A DNA stretch of 64,000 bases from Arcobacter sp. (lineage in GTDB: Bacteria > Campylobacterota > Campylobacteria > Campylobacterales > Arcobacteraceae). Where the stretch lies: the NCBI GenBank assembly GCA_002869535.1, contig PKUK01000008.1, forward strand, positions 664,351 through 728,350, in the 5' to 3' direction. The translations under genes were made by a program, and so were the position numbers. The notes under the pieces are model-generated. The model did no database searches and was not told the origin of the DNA. It was given only the letters and a program-made list of their open reading frames with translations. How positions within the stretch are numbered: position 1 is the first letter of the stretch; each line of letters begins with the position of its first letter. Shown here piece by piece: positions 27,028 through 36,349 of this stretch.

Positions 27028-27717
27028 ATGGAAGGAAGATTATTTACATTCTTAGGAGCTATTGGTGGACATAGCCAAGAATGGATTATTTTATCGCATT
27101 TTATTTTGTCAATTGCGATTGTTTTTTTATTAGCAAGAGCTGCTACAACTAAAATGCAACTAGTTCCAACTGGTGCACAAAATGCTTTAGAAGCATTCAT
27201 CAGTGGTGTTATAGCAATGGGTGCTGACACTATGGGGGAAAAGAATGCTAGAAGATATTTACCATTAATTGGTTCATTAGCATTAGTTATTTTTGTAAGC
27301 AACATGATTGGAGTTATTCCAGGATTTGAAGCTCCTACAAGTAACATTAACTTTACTTTGAGTTTAGCATTAATAGTATTTGTTTACTATAACTATGTGG
27401 GAATCAAATTAAATGGTTTTGTTAACTATTTTAAACACTTCATGGGACCTATGCCAATACTAGCACCATTAATGTTCCCTATTGAAATTATTTCTCATAT
27501 TTCAAGAATTATTTCATTATCATTTAGACTTTTTGGTTCAATTAGAGGTGATGATATGTTCTTAATGGTACTTTTAATGTTAGTTCCTTGGTTATTACCA
27601 TTACCAGGTTTCTTTTTATTAACTGCCTTTGGTGTATTACAAGCATTTATTTTCAGTATTTTAACATACGTTTATATTGCTGGTTCAGTTATGATGGCTG
27701 AGGAAGATCATCACTAA
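27028..27717 (+). CDS. atpB: F0F1 ATP synthase subunit a
   Basis: Membrane subunit forming the proton half-channels of ATP synthase. The 229-residue protein has about six membrane helices. The helix with the essential arginine is ISHISRIISLSFRLFGSIRGDD, and the closing region FGVLQAFIFSILTYVYIAGS carries the conserved Gln. It is a single-gene unit with its own promoter and terminator, as usual in Campylobacterota, where atpB is separate from the other atp genes. Confidence 0.96.
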   Translation: MEGRLFTFLGAIGGHSQEWIILSHFILSIAIVFLLARAATTKMQLVPTGAQNALEAFISGVIAMGADTMGEKNARRYLPLIGSLALVIFVSNMIGVIPGFEAPTSNINFTLSLALIVFVYYNYVGIKLNGFVNYFKHFMGPMPILAPLMFPIEIISHISRIISLSFRLFGSIRGDDMFLMVLLMLVPWLLPLPGFFLLTAFGVLQAFIFSILTYVYIAGSVMMAEEDHH

Positions 27718-27721
27718 GTGT

Positions 27722-27760
27722 CTAAATGACATTTAGTGGGTCTGAGTAATTACCACTAAA
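27722..27760 (+). repeat. Overlapping inverted repeats after atpB
   Basis: CTAAAT/ATTTAG (27722-27736) and TTTAGTGG/CCACTAAA (27732-27739 with 27753-27760) share bases, so the two stems cannot form together. They lie between the atpB stop and its terminator. Confidence 0.5.
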
Positions 27761-27765
27761 AACTT

Positions 27766-27798
27766 AAAAGGGGAAGATTATTTTCTTCCCCTTTTTTT
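27766..27798 (+). terminator. atpB terminator
   Basis: AAAAGGGGAAG and CTTCCCCTTTT form an 11-base stem followed by a T-run, about 50 bases after the atpB stop. The stem is the same as in the aapJ-aapQ hairpin. Confidence 0.85.
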
Positions 27799-27819
27799 AT
27801 ATCTATAAAATGGATAAAA

Positions 27820-28380
27820 ATGGAAGATAACTTTAACTACTATTTAATCACTGATCCTAAATACTACACAAATAATAAAACTACATTTAAAGAAAAATTA
27901 GAAAATACTTTAGCAAATAAAAGAGTTGATATTGCCTGTTTTAGAGATAAAATCTCTACAAACTATGAAGAACTTGCAAAAGTATTTTTACATACTTGCA
28001 AAAAATTTAATATCAAACAAATCATTTTGAATGAAAATCTAGAATTGGCCATAAAATTAAATTGTGGAATTCATCTAACAAGCAAACAGTTTGACAAAAT
28101 CAAACTTGCAAAAGATGCAAATTTATTTAAAATAATTTCTTGCCATAATGAAGAAGATATAAAAAAAGCAATTCAAAATAATGCAGATGCGATAACTTAC
28201 TCCCCTATATTTGAAACACCAAATAAAGGAAAAGCAAAAGGAGTTGATGAGTTAAAAGAGGTAAATGAAAAATATCCTATTAAAATAATAGCTTTAGGTG
28301 GTATTATTGATGAATCACATATAAATCAAATAAAAGCTTGCAAAACTGATGGTTTTGCCTCTATTAGATACTTTATCTAG
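27820..28380 (+). CDS. Thiamine-phosphate-synthase-like protein
   Basis: 186-residue TIM-barrel protein of the ThiE/TenI group. Matching stretches are YYLITDPKYY at the N-terminus, VDIACFRDK, CGIHLTSKQFD, ISCHNEEDIKKA, ADAITYSPIFETPNKGKA and IIALGGI. ThiE proteins have lysine- and glycine-rich pyrophosphate loops; the SPIF.TP.K motif is present here, so enzyme activity is plausible. TenI-type regulators look similar, so the exact role is uncertain. It starts soon after the atpB terminator and overlaps the convergent addA end by four bases. Confidence 0.75.
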   Translation: MEDNFNYYLITDPKYYTNNKTTFKEKLENTLANKRVDIACFRDKISTNYEELAKVFLHTCKKFNIKQIILNENLELAIKLNCGIHLTSKQFDKIKLAKDANLFKIISCHNEEDIKKAIQNNADAITYSPIFETPNKGKAKGVDELKEVNEKYPIKIIALGGIIDESHINQIKACKTDGFASIRYFI

Positions 28381-31112
28381 ACAGCTTTTAAATAAGCCTT
28401 TTGTGTTGTTAAATATATCAAATAGGCATATACCTCATCGCAATTAGTTATATCTTTAATTGCTTTTTTATAAAAAGAGACTTGTTTTTCATGCTCAATA
28501 TTTTCACCATGTGTAGTTTTATAATCAAAAATATAATACTTTTCATCTTTTTTTATAAGTAAATCTATGATTTTTATCTCTTTATTAAACATCAAGGATT
28601 GCTCCCTTAAAAAAGTTGCATTGTTTAAAAACTGACTAAACTCTTTATTTTCAATTAGCATTATAACTCTTTGTTTAATATCATCAAAATCTCTATCTTC
28701 CAAATAAACAGAGTATCTACTTCTTGCAAGACTTAAAGAATAGTTTAATTGTTCAATTGTAAAACTATTCATCATCTCCAAACAATAGTGTGTTGCTATT
28801 CCAAAATATCTTGATTTTAATTCAAACTTATCCTCATAATCTTTTGAAGCTTTATTTGCTTGTCTACCTAAAGACAGTGGTTTATAATCTATTTTTTTGA
28901 TTTTTTGATTAATATCTCTTTTTACTTCATTTATAATTAAATCACCGATTTTACTAGACTCTAATCCTATTAAATAAAAAACTGACTTTTCTTCTTTTTT
29001 AAAAATAAAGAGATTGTTTTTTGCCCTTGTTAGTGCCACATACAAAATATTTATTTCATCTTCTTGTTGTAGTGCTTTCTCTTTGTTTAAAGCCCGCTCA
29101 TAGTTTTCATCAAATTTATCCAAATTTGATATCTTATAATAAACATTATCTAAATAAACACCACTATATTCAAAAAGAAGAGAGCTTCTATCAGCATTTT
29201 TATTTTTTATTCTATCAAGTAAAATTACTGTATCAAACTCTAAACCCTTTGATTTAAAGATTGTCAAAATTTGTAAACCCATTTGTTCTTTATTTTCTAT
29301 TGGAGTTTCCATTAAATCAACTTCATATACAAAATCAACTATATCAACAAAGTTTTTTGACTCTTCAATAAATCTTATAACATTATCATCTAAGATATTA
29401 AACTGTTTTGCAACTTTTAATATAAGCTCAAATACCCTATTCTCTTCTAAGTCAAAATCAAACTCTATATTTGCTCCAGGTGCATTTCCTATAATGGCAT
29501 TTAAATTCTCTTTATAAATCTTCTCTTTATAATAAAGATATTTTATTGCATTTATACAAGCTTTTACATTCTCTTGATTTATGAGTTTTGATGTCATTTC
29601 TGTGGAAATTTTAAGGGAAGGGAAACTCTTACTTAAATAAGAATATAACTCCAAAACATCATCATTTGTATATGTTAATATGGCAATAGAGTTTGGGTCA
29701 ACATTCTTTCTAATAAGTGATGCAATTGTACTTGCCACATTTTTATATTTTTCATCTTCTTTTAGACTTTCATCATTTATTACTTCAACATAACCATTTT
29801 CTATATTACTTAACTGTTCGTAATACTCATAATTGTTTAAATTCAAAAATGCCCTATTTACAAACTCAACTATATTTTTAGCACTTCTAAAATTTGTATT
29901 TAAAATCTCTGTTTCTATTTGATTATGCTTTTTACTAACAAAATCAAAAAGCTCTCTTTTACCACCTCTAAATCTATAAATAGACTGCTTTGTATCACCC
30001 ACATAAAAAAAACTTTTAAACTTTTCACTATTTCCCGAGAGTGTCTCTTCAATAAGTGGTTCTAAAATCTTATATTGCAGTAAAGAGGTATCTTGAAACT
30101 CATCTATTAAAATATGATTATATTTACTATCAAGTCTAAAGTATAAAAAGTCTTTATCAATTTTACTACTTAATAATTCATAAACATAATTTGATATATC
30201 ATTAAAAGTAAAATAGTTTTTATTTTTGTTATAGCTTTTTTTAAAATCTTTAAATAAATTATATAGTTCATACAGTGAGCTTAAAGAGTATGCTGAGCGC
30301 AATTTGTAGTAGTTGCTAATCTCTATTTTAAGTTCTTGAAAGTTTTTTTCAAACTCCTCATTAACCCACTTCTTAAAATCCCTTGAATCGCTTGCCACAT
30401 CTTTAGTAAGCCAAGTTTTTCCTCTTTCTAATAGTTCTTCAAAGTTATTAAAATCTACAGCTTTTAAAGAGGCATTTGAAGCACCCTCACAACTAATTAT
30501 GTGATTTTTTAATTTAATTGCGATTTCAAGGGCTAAATTTTTTTGTAGAGGTATTAACTTTTCTTCAATATTGACTACTTTAAACTCTTCATTTTTTTCA
30601 TTTAAATTTTGAAAAATATCAAAAATAGAATTAAACTTTTTGGATTCATAATATGAAAAAGTTATCAATTTATCAAAATTTTCTAAACCCAATGATTGTA
30701 AAAATTTATACTGAAGATTTTCTACATTATCTTGTTTGATTGAAAAGTCATCATCTACGCCAATATATCCACTGAATTCTCTTAAAATCTTATTTATAAA
30801 TTTATCGATTGTATAAATAGAGAGTTCTGAGTTTAAATATAAATTTATAAGATTGTCTTTTTTATTTAGTATTTGTTCATTTGATAGCTCTGAGACTTTT
30901 GATATTTGTTCTAAATAGATCTCGTCATTGCCGAGATTTTTTAGAGTTTTAAATACTCTTTCACTCATCTCTTTTGCAGCTTTATTTGTAAATGTTAAAG
31001 CTAGGATTTCTGTGGGGTTAGCCCCTTTTAATAACAAAGATATGTATCTTACTGTTAATGCAAAAGTTTTTCCACTTCCTGCACTAGCTTTTAATGCTAA
31101 ATATTCTTTCAT
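28377..31112 (-). CDS. addA: AddA/RecB-like UvrD helicase-nuclease
   Basis: DNA helicase-nuclease for double-strand-break repair, 911 residues. The N-terminal ATP-binding motif is ASAGSGKTFAL (Walker A, near residue 10), then ALTFTNKAAKEMSERV, the DEFQDTS Walker B, GDTKQSIYRFRGGKREL and motif VI region ILYVALTRAKNN. The C-terminal nuclease of the PD-(D/E)XK type shows as IFDYKTTHGENIEHEKQV. An AddB partner gene is not in this window; in Campylobacterota addB is usually elsewhere or adjacent. It is slightly shorter than average AddA (about 1,000-1,200). Confidence 0.88.
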   Translation of the reverse strand: MKEYLALKASAGSGKTFALTVRYISLLLKGANPTEILALTFTNKAAKEMSERVFKTLKNLGNDEIYLEQISKVSELSNEQILNKKDNLINLYLNSELSIYTIDKFINKILREFSGYIGVDDDFSIKQDNVENLQYKFLQSLGLENFDKLITFSYYESKKFNSIFDIFQNLNEKNEEFKVVNIEEKLIPLQKNLALEIAIKLKNHIISCEGASNASLKAVDFNNFEELLERGKTWLTKDVASDSRDFKKWVNEEFEKNFQELKIEISNYYKLRSAYSLSSLYELYNLFKDFKKSYNKNKNYFTFNDISNYVYELLSSKIDKDFLYFRLDSKYNHILIDEFQDTSLLQYKILEPLIEETLSGNSEKFKSFFYVGDTKQSIYRFRGGKRELFDFVSKKHNQIETEILNTNFRSAKNIVEFVNRAFLNLNNYEYYEQLSNIENGYVEVINDESLKEDEKYKNVASTIASLIRKNVDPNSIAILTYTNDDVLELYSYLSKSFPSLKISTEMTSKLINQENVKACINAIKYLYYKEKIYKENLNAIIGNAPGANIEFDFDLEENRVFELILKVAKQFNILDDNVIRFIEESKNFVDIVDFVYEVDLMETPIENKEQMGLQILTIFKSKGLEFDTVILLDRIKNKNADRSSLLFEYSGVYLDNVYYKISNLDKFDENYERALNKEKALQQEDEINILYVALTRAKNNLFIFKKEEKSVFYLIGLESSKIGDLIINEVKRDINQKIKKIDYKPLSLGRQANKASKDYEDKFELKSRYFGIATHYCLEMMNSFTIEQLNYSLSLARSRYSVYLEDRDFDDIKQRVIMLIENKEFSQFLNNATFLREQSLMFNKEIKIIDLLIKKDEKYYIFDYKTTHGENIEHEKQVSFYKKAIKDITNCDEVYAYLIYLTTQKAYLKAV

Positions 31113-31243
31113 AGCTAGGATTGTACTATAAGAATAATTAAGTAATAGAAATTTTATTTTTAATTATTTTTAAAAATATCTATTAATTAAATTATTTAAG
31201 AGTAGTGATGATAGAATACTTTTACATTTTTCAAAGGCATCAG

Positions 31244-33088
31244 ATGGTTTCAAAACGTAAAATATCATTTTCACTTTTTTTAGTAATGGCAGTTATGTTC
31301 ATTATCCTTATTTTAAACATTTTAATGAATTTTCGTGATTACGGATTACAAAGTGTTGAAAATAAGGCTAAAGCAATCGCTCAAACTGTAAAACATAGTT
31401 TAACTTCCCATATGGTTAATGGAGTTATTGACAATAGAGAATTATTTCTTCAACAAATTACAAAATTAGAAAATATCGATAATATTTGGCTATCAAGAGC
31501 ACCTGCGGTTATTGAACAGTTCGGTATAGGTAATAATAATGAAGTGGCAAGAGATAGTATTGATGAAGAAGTATTGCACACAGGAAAAGAAAAAGCAGTA
31601 ATTGATGAAAAAATCTTTGGTAAAAGTTCTTATAGAATAACTATTCCCTATATTGGTTCATCAGAGGGAACTATAGATTGTCTATCTTGTCATACTACTG
31701 CAAAAAGTGGTGATACATTAGGGGCAATAACAATTAGTATGTCTGTTGATGATATAAAAGAAGTTGGTATTATAACTGTTGGAAATACCATTGTTATTGC
31801 ATTAGTACTGATTATTTTTATATTAATTTTTGTAAATAGACTTATCTCACCATTTTTAATGCTATTTGATTCAATAAATCGTGTTATGAAAAAAGCACAA
31901 AAAGGTGACTACTCAGATAGAATTGGTTTAACAAATGGTAAAGAGAGTGATTCAGTAGCAAGTTGTATTGACAGTTTATTGGAAAAACTTCAAACAACCC
32001 TAGATGATATCGAACAAAAAATCAATGTCTTTTTAGTTCATCAAAAAACAAAAAAAGAAGATCCACTTATTGATGTAAAATTAACAGTTAATCGACTTGC
32101 TGATATTTATAGATTTAGAAAAACAATAGAACATGATGAATATATAAATGAAGTATATGACCGGTTAGCCTATGTACTTAAAGACAAATTTAAATTATCG
32201 GATTTTAATTTTATTGAAGCTGATACTACCCATAAGAATGTAGAAATTGTTTATGTTGAAAAAGAGATTCACTGTGCTGCACAGGATGGTTGTAGAGCAG
32301 ATAGAACAAATACCCTTGTTGATTCATGTCAGTTCCATGATATATGTGACAAGTTCAATCATGACACAAATAAATATTACATATGTATTCCTTATTCAAT
32401 TTCAAATGATTTAGACTTTATTGTATCAATTATTTGTGATACAAAAGAAGAGAATGAAAGAGTACGTGCTTTATCTCCATCAATACAAGATTATATTGAT
32501 GCTGCAAAACCTGAAATAGTTAGTAAAAAACTTATGCAAATATTAGAACTAACGGCAAGAACAGACCCTTTGACTGGCCTTTTTAATAGAAAATATCTTG
32601 AAGAGTCAGTTAAAACAATGATATCACAAGTAAAACGTTCTGATATAAAATATGGTATTTTAATGGTAGATATAGATTTCTTTAAAATGATTAATGACAA
32701 TTATGGACACGATGTGGGGGATCAAGCAATAAAAGTAATTTCCCAAACACTAATTGAAAATACAAGAGAATCTGACACAGTTATAAGATATGGTGGAGAA
32801 GAGTTTGTTGTTCTGCTTTATAATTGTGATGAAAATTATTTATTTGATGTATCAGAGAAAATAAGAATAGCTTTCTCAAAAAAAGAGATACCAGCGGGAA
32901 CAATCACTTTCAACAAAACAATAAGTATTGGTTCTTCAATTTTCCCACTACATACAGACAATTTTTGGCAATGTCTAAAATTTGCAGATCTTGCCTTGTA
33001 TAATGCAAAAGATACTGGTAGAAATAAATCTGTTATATTCTCACCAGACCTAATAAAAGACAGTGAACTAAATGAGCAACAGTATTAA
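31244..33088 (+). CDS. Diguanylate cyclase with periplasmic c-type heme motif
   Basis: Membrane-bound GGDEF protein, 614 residues from the ATG at 31244 (AAAGG six bases upstream; a GTG at 31205 is possible but less well placed). A membrane helix near residues 10-30 is followed by a periplasmic domain of about 150 residues that holds CLSCH (146-150), a CxxCH heme c attachment motif. A second helix (about 182-200) leads to a HAMP-like segment, a cytoplasmic linker and the GGDEF domain, with TDPLTGLFNRK, GGEEF and an RxxD inhibitory site five residues before it. Heme sensing of redox or gas is inferred. The linker also contains several Cys and His residues. Confidence 0.85.
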   Translation: MVSKRKISFSLFLVMAVMFIILILNILMNFRDYGLQSVENKAKAIAQTVKHSLTSHMVNGVIDNRELFLQQITKLENIDNIWLSRAPAVIEQFGIGNNNEVARDSIDEEVLHTGKEKAVIDEKIFGKSSYRITIPYIGSSEGTIDCLSCHTTAKSGDTLGAITISMSVDDIKEVGIITVGNTIVIALVLIIFILIFVNRLISPFLMLFDSINRVMKKAQKGDYSDRIGLTNGKESDSVASCIDSLLEKLQTTLDDIEQKINVFLVHQKTKKEDPLIDVKLTVNRLADIYRFRKTIEHDEYINEVYDRLAYVLKDKFKLSDFNFIEADTTHKNVEIVYVEKEIHCAAQDGCRADRTNTLVDSCQFHDICDKFNHDTNKYYICIPYSISNDLDFIVSIICDTKEENERVRALSPSIQDYIDAAKPEIVSKKLMQILELTARTDPLTGLFNRKYLEESVKTMISQVKRSDIKYGILMVDIDFFKMINDNYGHDVGDQAIKVISQTLIENTRESDTVIRYGGEEFVVLLYNCDENYLFDVSEKIRIAFSKKEIPAGTITFNKTISIGSSIFPLHTDNFWQCLKFADLALYNAKDTGRNKSVIFSPDLIKDSELNEQQY

Positions 33089-33110
33089 AGTTAGTTTTCT
33101 AACTTTAATA
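33083..33110 (+). terminator. Candidate terminator after the heme-motif cyclase
   Basis: Twelve-base perfect stem TATTAAAGTTAG / CTAACTTTAATA with a TTTT loop, overlapping the stop codon. The following T-run is broken, so efficiency is uncertain. Confidence 0.55.
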
Positions 33111-33175
33111 CCTTATAACTACTTTTTTTATTACACATTAAATTAAAATCATTTTATAAATAAGCTACTTTTTAG

Positions 33176-33181
33176 TATAAT
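33176..33181 (+). promoter_or_regulatory. -10 box of argB
   Basis: TATAAT preceded by TTTTTAG, 46 bases before the argB ATG. Confidence 0.5.
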
Positions 33182-33227
33182 GCCCAACTTATAGAAATAC
33201 AATACTAAAGAAAAGGTCAAATAACCT

Positions 33228-34127
33228 ATGCAAAAAAAAGCTCATAAAGTACAAACCCTCCTTGATGCTATTCCATATATCAAGAAATTTTATGGAAAAG
33301 TAATTGTAATCAAATATGGGGGAAGTGCACAAACTTCTCCTGATCTTCAAGAAAAATTTGCACAAGATATTGCACTTCTTTCACTTGTAGGAATCAAGCC
33401 AGTAATTGTTCATGGTGGCGGTTCTAGAATTTCTGAAATGTTAAAAAAGTTAGAGATTCATTCTGAATTTGTAGATGGACACAGAGTTACTTGTGGCGAT
33501 AGTATGAGAGTTGTGGAGATGGTGTTAAGTGGAGAAATTAATAAAAATATAACTTCACTATTAAATCATCATGGCGCAAAAGCTATAGGAATATCAGGAA
33601 AAGATTCATCAATAATTCAAGCAGAAGCAAAAGATGGTGGTAAGTTTGGATATACAGGTGTAATAACACAAATAAATGGAAAAATGCTTACAAATCTTAT
33701 AAATGAAGGATTTATTCCAGTTATTGCTCCAATAGCAGATGCAAAAGAGCCTGGACATCCTGGATTTAATATCAATGCAGATGTGGCTGCTAGTAAAGTT
33801 GCCATTGCACTTGGAGCACAAAAGGTTCTGTTCTTAACAGATACTTTAGGAGTTCTTGATAAAGATAAAAACCTTTTAAACTCACTAGATAAAGAAGATG
33901 TTGAGTTTTACAAAAAAAATGAAACAATTGCAGGTGGTATGATTACAAAAGTTGATTCTTGTATTGATGCAATTTACAATGGAGTAAATAAAGCCCATAT
34001 AATTGATGGAAGAGTTGAACACTCAATTATTCTTGAACTATTTACAAATGATGGAATTGGTACACAATTTGTAAGAAAAGATAATCCAAACAATGGAATA
34101 GATTTAGAAAAATTATTAAATGATTAA
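33228..34127 (+). CDS. argB: Acetylglutamate kinase
   Basis: Second enzyme of arginine synthesis, phosphorylating N-acetylglutamate. The 299-residue protein has the amino acid kinase motifs VIKYGGSAQ, VIVHGGGSRISEML, GISGKDSSIIQAEA and AGGMITKVDSCIDAI. Its N-terminal helix (KVQTLLDAIPYIKKFYGK) is the hexamer-forming helix of arginine-regulated forms, so feedback inhibition by arginine is likely. It is followed after a hairpin by thrC. Confidence 0.95.
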   Translation: MQKKAHKVQTLLDAIPYIKKFYGKVIVIKYGGSAQTSPDLQEKFAQDIALLSLVGIKPVIVHGGGSRISEMLKKLEIHSEFVDGHRVTCGDSMRVVEMVLSGEINKNITSLLNHHGAKAIGISGKDSSIIQAEAKDGGKFGYTGVITQINGKMLTNLINEGFIPVIAPIADAKEPGHPGFNINADVAASKVAIALGAQKVLFLTDTLGVLDKDKNLLNSLDKEDVEFYKKNETIAGGMITKVDSCIDAIYNGVNKAHIIDGRVEHSIILELFTNDGIGTQFVRKDNPNNGIDLEKLLND

Positions 34128-34134
34128 AGAAGTT

Positions 34135-34161
34135 AAAGTCCCTATGTAAAGGGACTATTTT
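34135..34161 (+). terminator. Hairpin between argB and thrC
   Basis: AAGTCCCT and AGGGACT pair around a short loop, then TATTTT, directly followed by the thrC ribosome-binding site AAGGAA. It looks like a terminator or attenuator, and a near copy precedes ispH at 51837-51860. Confidence 0.65.
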
Positions 34162-34172
34162 AAGGAATAAAA

Positions 34173-35651
34173 ATGAATTTTATAGAGACAAGAGGAAATG
34201 ATGGAATTAAAGCAAAAGAGATAAGCTTTAGTGAAGCAATTTTAAGCCCAAGTGCTTCTTTTGGAGGACTTTATGTTCCAAAAGAGCTACCAAAATTAGA
34301 AGATAATTTTTTACAAAATCATCTAAACTCAAGCTACAAAGAGCTTGCATATGACATATTAAAAGCTTTTGAGATAGATATTGATGAAGAGGAAATTAAT
34401 AAAGCTTTAGATTTATATGATAATTTTGATGATGCTTCAAATCCTTGTCCTGTTGTAAAAATAGAAGACGACCTTTTCGTACATGAACAATATCATGGTC
34501 CAACGCGAGCTTTAAAAGATATGGCGTTGCAACCATTTGGTTCTATTTTAAGTTCAATTGCAAAAAAGAAAAAGGAAAAATACCTAATCTTAGCAGCAAC
34601 ATCAGGAGATACAGGACCAGCTGCACTTAATACTTTTAAAAATAAAGAGAATATTCAAGTAGCTTGTTTATATCCAAGTGGTGGAACTAGTGATGTTCAA
34701 AGATTACAAATGGTTTGTGAAAATGGAACTAATTTAAATGTAATAGGTATCAAAGGAAACTTTGATGATGCACAAACTGCACTTAAAAATTTATTGGCTT
34801 CTAAATCTTTTAAAGATGAATTAGAAAAAGATGGTATAAAACTAAGTGCTGCAAATTCAGTGAACTTTGGAAGAATAATATTCCAAATAATCTATCACTT
34901 TTGGTCATATATCCAACTATTAAAACAAAATGAAATAACATTTGGCGAAAAAATTTATCTAATAGTTCCAAGTGGAAACTTTGGAAATGTATTAGGTGGA
35001 TTTTATGCACTCAATATGGGTGTGCCAATTGAAAAACTTTTAGTAGCTTCAAATGAAAATAATATTTTAACTCAATGGATAAACACTGGTACTTATGATA
35101 TTAGAGGAAAAAATTTACAACTTACAAAATCACCAGCAATGGATATTTTAAAATCCTCAAATATAGAAAGAGTTATTTTTAGTATTTGTGGGGCTAATAG
35201 AACAAAAGAGTTGATGGATTCTTTAAATGAACAACTATATTTTAAAATGAATCAAAACGAAACAGAAAAACTTCAAGAATATTTTTCTGCAATTGAGTCA
35301 AATGATGAATATGGAGTAAAAATAATTAAAAAATACTCAAATAAAAATTATATCATGGATCCACACACAGCAACTTGTATAAAAGCATATGAACATTTAA
35401 AAGAGAAAAATTTAAAAACTGTTATGTATTCAACAGCAGAATGGACAAAGTTTTCACCAACTGTTTTAAATGCTTTATATGAAAATAATGAAAAATATGA
35501 TGACAAAGTCGCTTTAGAAAATATTTCAAAAGAGTGTAATGTAAAAATACCTAATGTCATTTCAGAACTATTTAATTCTACTATTTTACATAATGATGTT
35601 GTAAATAAAGAAGACATAGAATCTAAAATAATTGAATTTATCTCTTCATAA
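34173..35651 (+). CDS. thrC: Threonine synthase
   Basis: PLP enzyme making threonine from O-phosphohomoserine. The long form, 492 residues, starts with the conserved TRGNDGIKAKEISFSEAILS. The PLP lysine is in HGPTRALKDMALQPFG, and ATSGDTGPAAL and IVPSGNFGNVLGGF hold the cofactor phosphate. The closing region EWTKFSPTVLNAL matches the family. An AAGGAA site sits seven bases before the ATG, right after the hairpin. Threonine from this enzyme feeds ilvA and may be exported by the ThrE halves. Confidence 0.96.
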   Translation: MNFIETRGNDGIKAKEISFSEAILSPSASFGGLYVPKELPKLEDNFLQNHLNSSYKELAYDILKAFEIDIDEEEINKALDLYDNFDDASNPCPVVKIEDDLFVHEQYHGPTRALKDMALQPFGSILSSIAKKKKEKYLILAATSGDTGPAALNTFKNKENIQVACLYPSGGTSDVQRLQMVCENGTNLNVIGIKGNFDDAQTALKNLLASKSFKDELEKDGIKLSAANSVNFGRIIFQIIYHFWSYIQLLKQNEITFGEKIYLIVPSGNFGNVLGGFYALNMGVPIEKLLVASNENNILTQWINTGTYDIRGKNLQLTKSPAMDILKSSNIERVIFSICGANRTKELMDSLNEQLYFKMNQNETEKLQEYFSAIESNDEYGVKIIKKYSNKNYIMDPHTATCIKAYEHLKEKNLKTVMYSTAEWTKFSPTVLNALYENNEKYDDKVALENISKECNVKIPNVISELFNSTILHNDVVNKEDIESKIIEFISS

Positions 35652-35668
35652 TATAACTTAAACTTATA

Positions 35669-35702
35669 ATTATAGGGTCAATTCTACCCCTATAATTTCT
35701 TC
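35669..35702 (+). terminator. Candidate terminator after thrC
   Basis: TTATAGGG pairs with CCCTATAA across a ten-base loop, followed by TTTCTTCT. It separates thrC from the petABC promoter. Confidence 0.55.
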
Positions 35703-35763
35703 TACAATCCATATAATGTGTAGTTTAGACACGTTTTGCTATTTTATCGATATGATTTGACCT

Positions 35764-35803
35764 TAGTCATATATATTTAAGATATTGTTAAATATAATGA
35801 CTA
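35764..35803 (+). promoter_or_regulatory. petABC promoter with long operator-like dyad
   Basis: TATAAT at 35793-35798 lies 36 bases before petA. The region from 35764 to 35803 is a near-perfect inverted repeat: TAGTCAT plus an AT tract, a seven-base centre, then the mirrored AT tract and ATGACTA. The right arm contains the -10 box and the left arm the -35 region, so a dimeric regulator bound here could block or alter transcription. Confidence 0.55.
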
Positions 35804-35833
35804 GATTTTAATTTTAAAAAAAGGAAGCCAAAT

Positions 35834-36340
35834 ATGTCTAATGAAATTAATAGACGAGATTTTCTTGGTTACTCATTTGCTGCAGTTGCTGCAGTTGGTG
35901 GTGCTGCGTCGCTTGTTGGTATGAAACAAGCATGGGATCCACTTCCAAGTGTACTTGCTGGTGGGTTTACAACAATCGACTTAGCTCCACTTAAAGCAGG
36001 TGAACCAGAAACATTTACATGGAGAGGAAAGCCAATTTTTGTTCTTAAAAAAACGGCTGAAATGGAATCTTCAGATAGAGATTTAGTTGTAGGTAGTGAT
36101 AGATATACTGTTGCTATTGGTCTTTGTACACACTTAGGTTGTATTCCAGCATGGAAAAAAGACAAATGGAAATGTGCATGTCACGGTGGGGAATTTAACC
36201 CAAGTGCTAAGCAAACTTTTGGTCCTCCTCCAAGACCTCTTGATTTACCTCCATTTAAAGTTGAAGGAACTACTATTGTTTTAGGTAATACTGGTCCTGA
36301 ATCTGAAAAAATTGCTGCTTATTTAGCAACACAAGCTTAG
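35834..36340 (+). CDS. petA: Rieske iron-sulfur subunit of the bc1 complex
   Basis: Rieske protein that accepts electrons from quinol in the cytochrome bc1 complex. 168 residues with a twin-arginine signal (NRRDFLGYSF) and one membrane anchor. Rieske box I is CTHLGC at 98-103 and box II CACHGG at 114-119; the ligands are expected to be C98, H100, C114 and H117, with a disulfide between C103 and C116. GPPPRPLDL is the usual proline loop. The ATG has AAAAGGAAGCC just upstream. First gene of the petABC operon. Confidence 0.96.
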   Translation: MSNEINRRDFLGYSFAAVAAVGGAASLVGMKQAWDPLPSVLAGGFTTIDLAPLKAGEPETFTWRGKPIFVLKKTAEMESSDRDLVVGSDRYTVAIGLCTHLGCIPAWKKDKWKCACHGGEFNPSAKQTFGPPPRPLDLPPFKVEGTTIVLGNTGPESEKIAAYLATQA

Positions 36341-36349
36341 GAGAGTAAA

